Counted from the stretch's first letter, positions 10,301-21,420 are shown. The stretch: DNA of 64,000 nucleotides from Acestrorhynchus altus (GCA_034509495.1 CM067515.1:12356882-12420881), one strand, 5' to 3'. Notes: generated from the letters alone by a model not told the origin. A program made the numbers and translations.

Positions 10301-13300
10301 AGTAGATGTTCTTATTAGACGACTAGTTCATAAGGAGTTACAGGACCTCATACGTTCACAGCAGTTATTATTGGAGAAGTCAAAACCTTCCTAACGTTCA
10401 GTGGAAGAATTTTTATTCCGAACCATCTGTTTCTATCTAAACAGCAGGTGTGAAAAGTGACACAGATAATGGTACCAAGGACCAAAATTTGCTCCTACAT
10501 GAAGAGGTGGTCTCGGCCCAGATCAACCGAACCATGGTCTGGTTTGTTTGCAGTCTAGACAAGCGGTTGTGGATGGTTTAGATTGGAACGATAACACAAA
10601 GCTAGTTAAACAGTAGATTAGAACAGTAGGTGGAAAAGGACTGCCACTGTGGTGAAATCTGGCACCCTTTCATGTGCATGCGCATCATGCAGCAGTATGA
10701 AGGCAACATTCCTATAGCTACTGTAACTTTATGTACTGTAAGTACTGATTATCATTTAGTTATAAACAGAAATACTCAGCACAACACATGGAAAGGTAAC
10801 TTGATGCACTGACAACCCACTGGAGTCAAATACACCCCTCTACAAACCAATCAGTGTAAAGTATTGGGAGACGCAGCCCATGTAGGTGTTGACGACAGGA
10901 TGTCAATGTTCTATAGTGCTCTCAATCACTAAACTGCAGACTGAACCCAGAACTAACCGAACCAGATATTACAATGTAACAGTCTAATCTCAAATGCAAC
11001 TTCTCATTAGGACAAATGGGCCTTTGGGCCTTTCTTTTGTCCGTTATTTGGTAGGTCAGCTGGTCACCGTTTGGTGGACTGGTCAATGTTTCTTTTTGCA
11101 TGCATTTGTGAAGAGCTGGCTGTGCTCATATTTTTATACTGTAGGTCAAACTCCCCATGCTGTGCTGTAAATGAGTTGACCTGCCTTCCTACCTGTCCAA
11201 TCCAGAAGGTTTCTAAAGAGGTAAGTAAAGGAAGAATCACCTAAAGATGTTACTGTTTTCTGTTAGCTGTATAATAGAAACAATTACACTGAAATTTCTT
11301 TTAAAAAATCAACTAAACGTCAATCCGATGTTTCCTATAACAGTCTACCAGTCTCTGACATCAACAAGAAGAAATATATTTTCCCACTCCTCCATGCAGA
11401 ATTCATTCAGCTATGTGATGTTTCAGTGTCAATCTTTGTACAGAAGGTCTTACATTTACCTCTGATACAATAAAGGTTTCATAGTGGTTTCTGTGACTGA
11501 GAGCTCTCCATACCCTACTGCAGCAAAGCAGTGCCAAACCAGACTCATCTGCATCTACAACATTCTTTCTGAAAGCCTCAGAGAGCTCTTTGGATATGGC
11601 CCTGGTCATATCACTCCAAATTAATTAATCTGAGGTTTAAAATAAGACTGCCTTTGACATAGTCCTCTCTGTAAATGGTCTAATCATTTGCAGTTGATGT
11701 GCTTAAGTAGTAATAAATGTGGGGGTGTCCTAACTTTTTCCCCTAATGAAAATTACATTTAAATTATTTTTTTTAAAGGCATTTCTTCAGTTTTATGTGT
11801 TTAGTCATATCACCTCCATCTCACAATATAGTTAAAATCAAATCAAATATCCATGTTTAAAAAGACAAAGGTATTCATGGGTGTACTAACTTTTTCACAT
11901 GACTGTATCAAGGCTGTACTACTTGTTTAAGACCCATTGTGCTCTATTTATCCTATAAAAGTGATCTAAACAGAGGTTCTCTAAAGTCTGTGGACATAAG
12001 GAGCATTTTTGAAGGTTAAGAACAGATCAGTATATCACAATATTATGTTCTGCAATACATAATACAAAAATATAACATAAGTAATCGTTTATAAAGATTG
12101 GTATCAAACAGTGGTTCATTTTAAGTTTTGTTCAAATCCCAACCACAAGATGGCAGTGTTGTACTCTGGCTTCAGATCCCACTATTCCAGTGGTGCTCAA
12201 TCCTGATCCTGGGGACCTACTGCCCTGCTTGTTTCAGAGTTTCCCCTAATTCCACCACATCTGATTGAGCTAACTGACTGCCCAAACCTAAACTGGGTGT
12301 TTTTTAGCAGGAAACCTCTAAAACAAGCCGGGCAGCGGTTCTCCAGGACCAGGATTGAGAACCACTGCACTATTGATTGGATGAAAAGTCATAGCAGTCG
12401 TAGCAGTCTCCACAGAAAAACACTTTTTAGATTAATAGAATGGGGCTCTCTTTAAGAGCTGAACATGAACCTAAATTCACTATGCCCAATGCTAAGTCCT
12501 GGCAAGAGCTATGGTTCCCAACCTTGGTCTTGGGGTTCCCAGGACCAGGGTTGGGAACCAATGAACTAAATGCAAATAAAACCCCCTGCACTGGGCTGTG
12601 GAACTACAGTGAAACTGTATTCTCTGCAGTGATGGATTATCATCTAATATTTGTAATGATCTAGAGTGACCCAGACATAATCACTCTATCAGTACCTGAC
12701 CTTTCCAGTGCTCTCGTGTTGATGAATGCAATCAATTACTCACAGAAGTGTTCCAAACTTGAATAAACCCCCCTTACTTTTGCTTGGCTAATTAACCACA
12801 GTGGTCTCTTCTCTTCTCTTCTCTTCTCTTCTCTTCTCTTCTCTTCTCTTCTCAAGAAAGTAAACCCAAAAAGTCAGAAGAAGAGGGTGAGCTTCCAGCT
12901 GACCTGCTCACCGCTGAAGGAGGTAGGACAAACATCTCCAGGCCAGCCTGACTCAACCTCAGGCAGCCACTCCAGTGACACAAGGGGGCTCTCAGCAGTC
13001 ATAGAAAACAAATTTAATGAAGAAGCTGAAGACACCAGAGAGAAGAGTCCCCTGATGTTGAGGAATAGACCTGTGGTCCTTCACACAATACGGGAACAAG
13101 GAATCGCAAAAGCTACCATGAATGTCATAAAAGCTCCCTACAAATTGGACAGCAAGGTTAGAACTTCATATCTTCCTTTGTGAAGGAATAAAATACTGAT
13201 TTTCTGATACATGCCTTAGTCACCTTCCAACCTTAAGTTATGAATGTTATTTTGTGAATTACAGTGTATTGTTATAGTTATAGTGTACAAGAGATCACTT

Positions 13301-16300
13301 GTATTATCACATGTGATACTACACAGCCAATCAGATTTGGCATTATAATGAGCGCTGCCTGTGACTTCAATAAATGACACATACAGGGCAGTGATCCAAA
13401 CAACTGTGGGACACTTTTAGGATGACCGTGTTGGTGCAGAAAAAACAAGGACATTATAAAGAGGAGACTTGTTAAAGTGAAGCCACCACAGGTCTAGCTG
13501 CTTTTCTGACTGGTTGCAGTATGACGGTTAGCTCTATTCCTTCCCATTTGGCACAGTTTATTGCTTCCCTAAAATTGATTCTAAATGTCTAAAAGTGGGG
13601 ATGGGTCTAAACTAATGAGTTAGCAATTTTTTACTGGGTCTGTTATAAATATTATGGCACTGAAGGGGAAAATCGGTAATGCTGAGCACCTCTACGAGAC
13701 AGTTTGGTGTAAAGCGAGTAGATATAACTGGTTCAGTGGAGAAACTGACAATGAATAATTCTTAAAATATACTGAATTGTAATTGTACTATAATTTGACT
13801 TGAAATTGTTGATATAAAATGCTGATAGAACAACTAGACTGTTACAGTGTAAGTGATATGGCACAGAATCATAATGCAGACATGATGATGTTCCAGATCT
13901 TACCTGTAATGTCATTTAGAGACTGTTGCATGGTGCACTGGTCTGACATTAATTTGGTGTGGATTGAACCACAGACAGGTGAGGAGAGTATAGACTGGGA
14001 CAGGCTGAGGCAGCAGGCATACCTTTGGAAGAGGCATGATCCCCCTCAACCTAAAGACTACTACAGTGTCTCAGTCCATCCCCCAGGAGGCGCCAATATA
14101 CTTCTGGAAGATAGTGGCTCGTGCCCTGTTTCTAATGCAAGACCACATCATCACACCCTCCACAGCTCACTGTCTGTAGGTGAGTTCAGTTTACATTCAT
14201 ATGAAAAGATTAGTACAGCCCATGAAAAAGTTAGGACACCCCACATTTATTACTACTGAAAATATTATTACTATAATTAAAATCAGGTGCAAATGACACC
14301 ATTAGACACCATTAAAGAGTTTTAAAAAGATCTCAAAACTATTAGAACCCAGCCGTTCCACTGTCCAGATCCCAAGAGCAGACCGCAAGGTGTGTAAAGG
14401 AGTCTCCAACAATCCTAAAATGTCATCATAGGACCTACACGTGGCTCTCGCTGTGGGAAAGCTTTGAAGGTGTTTTAATGAACACAATGATTTTAATGAA
14501 CCACAATTTTTTATGGGAACGTTATTTGTATGTTAGTGTTACTTCTTTTTACATTTACCGAGGAGATAAACACTTATGGCCCACACAAAGAGCTTTTGAA
14601 ATTCTAATATTCATGGGTGCCTAAAGCTTTGCCACACTACTGTGTGAATATCAGTAGTTGAATTTGATAGTTGAATTTGAGTTTTGTCGGTATGTTTGTC
14701 TCCTTAGAGAAACTGCATAAATATAATTGTTTTCCAAGCTATTCATTTAAATGTTGAACAGAATCGACTTTCTATTTGTTCCCTTAGCTCCAGCTGCTTG
14801 GCACTGTGTGAAGAGGATTTGGCACTATCAGAAGAGCAGCCACCCACCACTACTGTCTCAGAGCAAATGCCTCTACCAGAGAACAGCTTCAGAGGCTGTC
14901 ACCCTCTCCACTGACCACAGTACCTCTACTCTAGTGGACCACAGAGTGAGAGACAGTACTTTGCACCACATAATGACTTATTATATTGTATATATCTGTG
15001 CATCATTGGCTGTTTGGGTGTTTTATGTATGCATACATACTACAGCTAAGCACTTTCACATATAGGCCTTGATGAAACTCATTGGCGAAGACATTTTGTC
15101 CAGACGACAGACCTTGGAGGGGGCACATCATTGCACTGAAAGAAGCAGGATGGTCATTTTAACAAATTGCCTGCCATCTAGCCTGTCCCGACTAAGCCCC
15201 TCTTGCCTTCGATTGCAGTGGTGTCATGAGTGAGAAACCTGAACTGTTCTGTTTGGAATCCAATCATGTTTTCTTTTGTGATGCTACAAGGTTCTGTTCG
15301 GGATCCGACAATGGTTGGGTTAGAATATGGAGGCCTTCAATCCTGCCTTTTCTGTGGAGTGACACGCTGCCACCAACCTCTGCTGTGATGATTTGGGGAG
15401 CCATCACATATGACAGTTGGTCATCCCTAGTAATGATACAAGGGACACTAACACCTCAGCAATATGTGCAGGACATACCGGAGCTGTGTTGCCTCTCAGG
15501 GCTTCCAACTGGAAGGAATGTCTCTGCCAACACTTCTTTGGTCTGCCTACTAGATTTATTGACATTTATGGGACCAGCTGGGACACCAGTTTTGGCAGCC
15601 TGTGAATGTGCAGGATCTATAGGCCCAGTGGCAACTGGGCAAATGCGTTGCAGGATGCCATACTGAACTTATCCTTTCACTCTAATATTGTCGTCATTTA
15701 CATATATCTTCATTACATTCACACATAGCTTCCTTCCATTCCAACAACTCCTTTTTTGAAAGTTAAAATCTCGAAAAACTAAAAATGTTAAATATTTGTG
15801 TGTTTGTGTTTGTCTTGTCCTACAGATACAGATGCCATTTACTATAGAGAAGGGCATTAAAGGCACCATCAGACCAATGGACCTGCTCAACTTCCAGCAT
15901 TCAAACCAGGAGCACTGTGGTAAGAATCAATGGGCCAGATTCATAGAGCTAATACCTATTATTAAAGTTACAGTGTTTACAAGTCTGCAGTTACCCTGTA
16001 TGTACCAATTGGCAACACACCTATTGCTACACATGTTTGTGGACATGTGGAGGAGTATAAAGCCCCCCAGCACTGAGCTGTGGAGTAGTGGATCTGTTCT
16101 CTGGAATGATGGTGCTCCATCCAGCACTTTCAGGATGAGTTGGAGAGTTAGGGGTGAGGTGGGGGGTTATCATCCAACAACTTGGTCTCGACGACCGACG
16201 AGACAGTTGCTCTAACAAAAGCAGGATAAAGTCTTTTTAGATAAGCAGCTGCCCCAATACTCTCTCTTTCTCTCGGTTTGTGTTTCACAGACAGTGATCA

Positions 16301-16484
16301 TAAGAGGTCACCGGTCCAGGTTGGTCACAGTTTCCCAGATGAGTCAAATCACAATTTCAATAGCAACCTGAGCCTCATCACTGGAGTAGAAGAACCCTGG
16401 AGGAAAAACAGCTCCACTGACAAAAGTCCAGATTGCAAAGTCTACCAACTGTCTACTCCACCACCCAGCCTCAATTCGCTTTAA
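7218..16484 (+). CDS. C9orf43 homologue: C9orf43-like protein, complete gene in ten coding exons
   Basis: Joining 7218-7371, 8566-8740, 9242-9311, 10105-10223, 11145-11220, 12857-13156, 13975-14179, 14788-14945, 15826-15919 and 16291-16484 gives a phase-consistent frame of 514 codons plus TAA. The start has A at -3 and G at +4 and follows an in-frame stop (7203). Residues 13-31 (HCLWALCSHPCCWETKRRI) and the later LTVVNVS and VLWVP segments resemble the N-terminus of human C9orf43 as I remember it, a poorly characterised, testis-enriched protein (DUF4647 type). The middle has a basic KKRVSF motif (residues 206-211). No signal peptide or membrane segment is seen. Function is unknown; an X-box promoter suggests ciliary or germ-cell use. 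Start of exon 7 and the frame of exon 8 are the weakest points. Confidence 0.68.
7740..8475 (-). mobile_element. Tc1-like element, antisense, decayed
   Basis: Antisense to transcription in intron 1 of the C9orf43-like gene. Phrases such as agatgtcctgacattttcctt and ctaccaccaccatgtttt are reverse-strand transposase sequence of an abundant fish Tc1 family. The right end (8395-8455) resembles the family's terminal region. Multiple stops; inactive. Confidence 0.7.
8566..8740 (+). CDS. C9orf43-like exon 2
   Basis: Residues 52-110, acceptor ATCTACAG, donor AAAAG|GTTTTC. Contains FPSLTVVNVSEW, the second family-like segment. Incoming phase 1 and outgoing phase 2 match the neighbours. Confidence 0.72.
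8869..8997 (+). mobile_element. Tc1-like transposase C-terminal fragment
   Basis: Closely resembles 50,915-51,035: both read aaatctgcagga/gatttgcagga, ttgcaggacaccatt and catctggcatgttg. A 3' shard of the same transposase family, in intron 2 of the C9orf43-like gene. Confidence 0.65.
9242..9311 (+). CDS. C9orf43-like exon 3
   Basis: A 70-nt exon, residues 110-133, between TTTCATGCAG and AAA|GTAGGT; Ser/Ala-rich. A second AG four bases on (9246) is a possible alternative acceptor but would break the frame. Confidence 0.65.
9440..9990. mobile_element. Fish DNA transposon/MITE copy in intron 3
   Basis: Recognised from phrases such as gtgctgctggagtgtttaaac, gtctctgactttacatctaca, aaagtggaccaactaggtagg and the end taatggtatggctta. 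This is a widespread non-coding element in fish. A short end of the same family is seen near 24,917. Target duplication not identified. Confidence 0.6.
10105..10223 (+). CDS. C9orf43-like exon 4
   Basis: Residues 134-173, acceptor TTTCTTAACAG, donor AAAAG|GTATCC, phase 0 to 2. Carries LNTAQISP and VLWVPNP, the latter resembling the VLWIP segment recalled from human C9orf43. Confidence 0.7.
11145..11220 (+). CDS. C9orf43-like exon 5
   Basis: A 76-nt exon after TTTATACTGTAG with a perfect GAG|GTAAGT donor, residues 173-198. A shorter version from the AG at 11205 (15 nt) would exit in a different phase and is disfavoured. Confidence 0.62.
11330..11910. repeat. Tc1-type repeat with CACATGACTG end, copy 1
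   Basis: Shares cccactcctccatgcagaattcattcagct with 34,905-34,935 and ends tactaactttttcacatgactgta near 11,905; an inner end cctaactttttcccctaatg lies near 11,745. The copy sits in intron 5. Confidence 0.5.
12188..12367. mobile_element. hAT-type MITE with 8-bp target duplication
   Basis: Begins CAGTGGTGCTCAATCCTGAT and ends with the near-inverse GGATTGAGAACCACTG. Flanks are cactattc (12180-12187) and cactattg (12368-12375), an 8-bp duplication with one change. CAG ends plus an 8-bp duplication define hAT. 180 bp, no coding capacity, in intron 5. Confidence 0.8.
12512..12568. repeat. Mini-palindrome related to the hAT MITE
   Basis: GGTTCCCAACCTTGGTCT at the left and its imperfect inverse AGGACCAGGGTTGGGAACC at the right, almost back to back, give a hairpin of under 60 bp. 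It is probably an end-to-end remnant of a related hAT MITE. Confidence 0.65.
12806..12853. repeat. (CTCTT)n microsatellite forming a splice-site pyrimidine tract
   Basis: About 9.6 pure CTCTT units end directly before the CAAG acceptor of exon 6 of the C9orf43-like gene. Confidence 0.95.
12857..13156 (+). CDS. C9orf43-like exon 6 with RVSF motif
   Basis: Exactly 300 nt, phase 0 on both sides, residues 199-298. Begins with a Lys-rich run and KKRVSFQL (206-213), continues Ser/Thr-rich and acidic, and ends APYKLDSK before AAG|GTTAGA. Its acceptor polypyrimidine tract is a (CTCTT)n microsatellite. An inner donor (GAG|GTAGGA at 12923) would shorten it to 66 nt, also in phase 0. Confidence 0.7.
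13975..14179 (+). CDS. C9orf43-like exon 7
   Basis: Residues 299-367; contains SIDWDRLRQQAYLWKRHD and a Pro/His-rich tail; perfect GTAG|GTGAGT donor. The left edge is uncertain: an acceptor at 13896 would add 26 residues in the same frame. Neither site has a good pyrimidine tract. Confidence 0.58.
14205..14665. repeat. Tc1-type repeat with inverted CATGAAAAAGTTAGGACACC end
   Basis: The left end catgaaaaagttaggacacc is the inverse of the right end seen at 11,730-11,755 and 35,300-35,330. The right end reads gggtgcctaaagctttgccacac. Intron 7. Confidence 0.5.
14788..14945 (+). CDS. C9orf43-like exon 8
   Basis: Residues 367-419, acceptor TTGTTCCCTTAG, donor CACAGA|GTGAGA. The frame set by the neighbours is open throughout. 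A second frame is open for about 40 codons and looks more acidic and protein-like, but it meets a TGA before the donor and does not fit exon 9, so I keep the phase-consistent frame with reserve. Confidence 0.5.
15065..15760 (+). mobile_element. Decayed Tc1-like element, copy 2
   Basis: Sense-oriented transposase remnant in intron 8. The frame 15,226-15,666 includes VFFCDATRFCSGSDNGWVRIW, VMIWGAITYDSW and TLTPQQYVQDI, typical of the catalytic half of Tc1 transposases (D-D-E type). The first catalytic Asp is present in FCDATRF, but the distal part is frame-shifted and truncated. Confidence 0.78.
15826..15919 (+). CDS. C9orf43-like exon 9
   Basis: Residues 420-451, acceptor TTGTCCTACAG, donor TGTG|GTAAGA. 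Only this phase is open; contains IQMPFTIEKGIKGTIRPMD. Confidence 0.65.
15970..16215. repeat. Tc1-type MITE fragment
   Basis: Shares gaatgatggtgctccatccag, gatgagttgg and ggggttatcatccaaca with copies at 23.2, 40.4, 45.4 and 49.7 kb. Intron 9. Confidence 0.6.
16291..16484 (+). CDS. C9orf43-like exon 10 (terminal)
   Basis: Residues 451-514 then TAA, acceptor TTTGTGTTTCACAG. Hydrophilic Asn/Ser-rich tail ending in a Pro-rich stretch. The poly(A) signal follows 32 nt after the stop. Confidence 0.65.
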
Positions 16485-16516
16485 CACACACAGAAATGTT
16501 GACCTGCTGACTGAAA

Positions 16517-16522
16517 AATAAA
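16517..16522 (+). promoter_or_regulatory. Poly(A) signal of the C9orf43-like gene
   Basis: AATAAA 32 nt after the stop codon, followed by a T-rich stretch; a very short 3' UTR is implied. Confidence 0.6.
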
Positions 16523-18139
16523 TTTGTTTTTATTAGACTTTGTTTCCTGGCATCTCTTTTGTTCAGATCAGTTCAATACAGTTTTCTGTACATTTACTAT
16601 TAACAAAATTACTGCACTAAGATAGATGAACACCAAGGCACCAAGACATTAGTGGTACTAGTCACTGAAGATGACCTGAGACTCCATAACAGTTTGGCAT
16701 GACAACATTACAGTCTTTGTCAACGTTGACATGATGCTGAGGCCAGCTGTCGTAATGGTGCATGTAGTCCATGCAGCTGTCCGCCAGTGGTGCTGGACCT
16801 AATAGGATGACTCATACTTGCTGTGCAATCATGGCTATTGGGTCACTCTGTGGACGTCGGACAATCCCATTGGTTCTCCTTCTCTATGGTTTGTACAGTT
16901 CTCAGAAGATCCTTCAGCACTGGTGCCTGCCTCTGCCACTGCCACCAAGAGCATGCTATTGGAATATCCATGAAAGTTTAATCATTCGCATGTTTCATGA
17001 TATTAAACCTGCCCACCATCTTTCATTCCCGTCAGCTGATTCCGTCTGAGTGCAGCTATTTTTTGATGATGCGTGTACATAACCCCTTTTCATAATAGAT
17101 GTCTTCACAAGACGGGTTTACAGAGATCAAAGACTGTAAAAATTCTCGGTTTATCCACCGACCTTGCTCTGTCCTCATTATACTCAGTGTATAATCTGAC
17201 AGGCATTTAACTCATTTCCCATTCACCACACAGTGGAAGTGTCTTTTACTCGTGTAATGCAGGAAATCGAGGAAAGGTAAAAGTGAAACAGTACAAAAAC
17301 ACAATGTTAAATCAAATAAAGTATTATTACCACCATCAGCAGTTAACAGAGACAAAAGATACTAACACCTTGAATATAAATACTACATTATACCACATAA
17401 ACATGTCAGAAGTGTTCTACACGCCAACAATGCTTGAAAAGAACTTGAGCAGATGTTAGATAGAAGAGGATTATCTGATCCGTACAACCATGCTTGCTTC
17501 TCTGAATTTACTCTGTGCTTTAAAAGGTCTTTTTAAAGTTCATTATTGTGTATTTATTCTTCATATTTATAACTGCTGTTATGAATTATGAGTTATGAAC
17601 ACTAGGTGGCAATCTAAATCTTTTAAAGGAATAGGCTGTGATCTGCTTTGCTCAGCAGCAAAACCTGATGGGTTTTCTTGACCACCAGCATGCAGATAAA
17701 CTTGAGTAGTTCTGGACAGAGGTTACATTAAAATGCATGAACCGGTAGTGTGTTCAGTGCTGTCCTCCTTCTGAGTTCTGTTCTAACCCTAATATAACAT
17801 ACCAGCTAACATGCTCAAATAGGACGTGCAAGTCTCTGAGCTTTTAATAATTGAGTTTGATTACAGTTCTTCAGAAAAATGTTCATTGCATCATAGATTT
17901 GTGCCAAATGTTGATGTAATTAAATATAATTTATATGGTTTATATCACAAATGGTCATGTTTTTGTAAGGTTTAAACCTCAAGAACATGGTGTGCTCGGT
18001 GATGGATGGTGGCCTGTCCAGAATGTCCAGGATTCCTGCCTTGCATCTAATGATTCTACATAGCTTCCAATCCCTTGCTGTCTTTGCAGATTTGAATAAT
18101 GATAAATGCAATGAATTATTGAAAGGAGGCTCTAGTACT

Positions 18140-18960
18140 GTTAGGCCTCAAGCCTGGATACAAGACGAGATACAGTTCTTAATGGAGGCAAACAGGTTCC
18201 ATATAACATCCTTTGGCACATTTGCCCACAGATGTTGCAGCTGGGCCTGTAGATCCTGCACACTGCTAGGTTGCCAAAGCTGGCACACCAGCTGCACCCA
18301 TAAATGCATGATTGGCAATAAATTTGTCGACCAGGCAGGACAAGGAAGTGTTGCAGTCTGGTGGAGACATTGCAGGGAAATCCTTGCTCTGTGTAGGTGA
18401 ACATTATCCTGCTGAAAAATGACAGTTGGAAGCCCTGCAATAAGAGGAAACACATGTGGTGGCAGGATGTCCTGCACACATTGCTGAGCTGCTGATGTTC
18501 CTTCTATCACTACTAGGGGTGACTGACTGTCATATGCAAGGTTTTCCCCAGACCATCAATAGTTGGGAGCAGTATAACAAGTATAACAAGGCCTATATTC
18601 TCAAACACAAGTGTTGTTGGATTCCAAACAGACCCTGGATTTATCGTACATTTGCCGTTACAGTCAGTAGCAGCCAATGTTTCTCTTTCATGACACCACT
18701 GCAAACGAATATTGGCTTAGTCAGAACAGCCTCGGTGGCAGGCAAGTCATCAAAAATGACTCAGTCCAATGATACAGCCCTCTCAAAGTCTGCCAACTGG
18801 GCAACATGTCTTTGAGTGTGTTGCTGAGGCACATGGGGGAAGCACTTTACACCTTTTGTGCCAAGACCCAGTGTCTAACCAGACCACACCTGTAATCATT
18901 TATATATCCGCCTGAGACAGACTTGTGTGCCGAGTTGTGCAGCAATACTATCTGGGTGTA
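18140..18960 (-). mobile_element. Decayed Tc1-like element, copy 3
   Basis: Minus-strand frame 18,510-18,148 carries AAQQCVQDILPPHVFPLIAG, FQQDNVHLHRA and a C-terminal LQAQLQHLWANVP-type segment, matching copy 2 (15.1 kb) and copy 5 (36.1 kb). The left end near 18,140 begins ctcaagcctggatacaaga. Several stops elsewhere. Confidence 0.78.
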
Positions 18961-20522
18961 TTAAGAGCTGCATCTAGCCAGTTGGGTCAGAGCAGGTTGG
19001 TGCAGGAGAGGTTGATAATGGTGGTATCAGGATGTCCAGAACTCAAATAGATGGTGAGACAAAATGTCTCATTTTGGGAACGAGACAAACGAGACAATGT
19101 GTTGCTATTTGTCAAATACAAATGTATGGAAAAAGTCTCTAATCCAGTGGGTTCTTTACTTTTCATGATATTTTGAGCTTGACTTGTGGCAAGATATGTA
19201 AATAAATAATGAACTTGAGATATCTGTGCCTTGTACAACAAAACTAAATGCCTCCTCACTACCTCAGCATTGAGAAATCTGGCGAAACACTCCTTTTCCA
19301 CAGGATATGAGGGAAAGAATAACCCGAGGTTACATTTACAGCTTGTTTTACAGGTGGTAAAATATTCTGGAATTTTTACTGATGTGGGAACGCTCAGTTG
19401 GGAATAATGACTGACATGGTGCATTCGAATGGGACCAAAACACCAAGAACCTCTGATAAAAAAATACTTTACCCCACCTCCCCATGTTTAACTAATGCTG
19501 TCCAAATACGGCTCAAGAGTTCATCTACAGGTTCAGTAGACAGAGAATTTGTGAGCGCGCTCTGTTGTGCACATACTGCTGTATGTTGTGTATACACACA
19601 CACACCAGTTCTTGTTTACCTTCTATTGTCTGGGTGACAATAGCCTGCCTCAATTTTTATTGGTCCAAAAGTCCAAATTATTTTGCTTGTTTGGTCTGGA
19701 CTTAGGCCCGCTGGACCTTTCACACCTGTTATATATGGTTTGGACCAAACTGAGAGGTCTGGGGGACTGGACCCCAGATGTGAAAATTCATTGGGTTTAG
19801 TTAGATTTGTATAGAGTTGACGTAAAAGCTATTGTATAATATGCGGTTTAAACTACATGATTTGAACTACATCTTACATGATTGAGTTTTAAATAAATAA
19901 AATCGATATTGCAATCTGTGATTTTGATCTATGTATTAAATGAACTCAAGATAAAATAATAATTATATATTTTATATATAATTGTTTACATTATCACTGC
20001 AGGTACACGGAACCCAGCATCCCACAAAAACCACCGAACCTCTCAACCACCAATAGCGAAGCATGGGAGTGGTCCGAACTCTAGTGGGAGTGAGATTAAA
20101 AGCAGCCCCACACAGAGCTCTAGTCCACAATTTACAGCATGTTGTGCATTCTCTATACAACATACACAAAACCTGTGACAGATTACCTGTGTTGATTTTC
20201 TTGCACTCCTAATATTTCAGACTTTCCCTTGAAACGTATGCTTTTCTCCAAGACCACAGGCTTCAGTGCTGACTGGGATGTTTCAGTCTTGAACAGTAAT
20301 CAGTAGAATATTAAGCATTTCCCCAGTTTTGATATGTTTGCCTCAACTCATAAAACACACAATGTTCACTCAATCTGCGGTTGAGCTGAATCAGAGAATT
20401 CACTAGACCTTATATTACAGTGGCCCTGGAGCTTTAGTGTGCACACACAGCACTGATATTCACAGTGTGAGTCCTGAACATGAACAGCAAGTGTATGTCT
20501 GTTTCCTCTGTCAGTTAGCATG

Positions 20523-20525
<3 letters not shown>

Positions 20526-20568
<43 letters not shown>
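20526..20568. repeat. (CA)n microsatellite
   Basis: About 21 pure CA units; open frames across it are artefacts. Confidence 0.97.
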
Positions 20569-20569
<1 letters not shown>

Positions 20570-20989
20570 ACGCACACCCAAAGGCACAGCTGTGCTGTCT
20601 ACCCTGGGTCAGTTCTCACACCCAGCCTCTGTCCCCATGCCAAAGAACCTTCAGTCCCACCGTACACAACAGACACACACCCATTCCACTCTTTTTCCAT
20701 GAGGACTTAGCTTGAGAGAAATGTGTGTGTGAGAGAGAGAGGTGTTTCCTCTGTGAGGAGAGATTTCCACAGCTGATGCCCAGTCCACTCCAAGCTGCTT
20801 TGGGAATTTTCATCTCTACCTGCAGAGTCAAACTCGAGTAGAAGCCACTCTGGCATCAACAACTGCAGGAAGCACCTCAGCACACTGCATAATATGCAGT
20901 GGTTACAAACTTGTTATCCATGTAAATATGCTAATGGACAAAAAAAACAACGCACCCAGATAGACATGTCGGATTGAGATGCAGTTGTG

Positions 20990-21420
20990 TCTCAGGCAGA
21001 TATGTAAATGATTACAGGTGTGGTCTGATTAAACACTGGGTCTTGGCACAAGAGGCTTTATAAGTGCCCTGTGTAAAGGCTTTCAGATGCTACTTTTGGG
21101 TAGTGTACCTTTTGGTGAGTGATCGTTGACTGCTAGACATGCCTCCATATCACACTCAAAGACAAGCAGGTGGGTCGTTTCAGTGAATTGCCCACCATCT
21201 AGACCATTCTGACCAATCCAGCATCACCTTTGTTTCCAGAGGTGTTGTGAACAAGAATCTTGGACTGCTATGGACTGGAAACCTATCTTCTTTAGCGACA
21301 AATCCAGGTTGTGTTTAGGCTCCAACAACAGTGGGGTTCAAGTATGGAGGCCTCGTGATGAGCACTTCCATCCTGCCTTTGCTGTGAAGCGGTGACATTT
21401 TGTCCAATAGTGGTGATAGG
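20990..21420 (+). mobile_element. Decayed Tc1-like element, copy 4 (5' half)
   Basis: Begins with ggtctgattaaacactgggtcttgg, then gatgctacttttgggtagtgtacct and ccatctagaccattctgacc as in copies 1, 2 and 5, and breaks off near 21,420 before the C-terminal half. Confidence 0.7.

Noticed and set aside
15226..15666. 146-codon frame as a host gene
   Set aside because: It is Tc1 transposase remnant shared with five other copies in the window.
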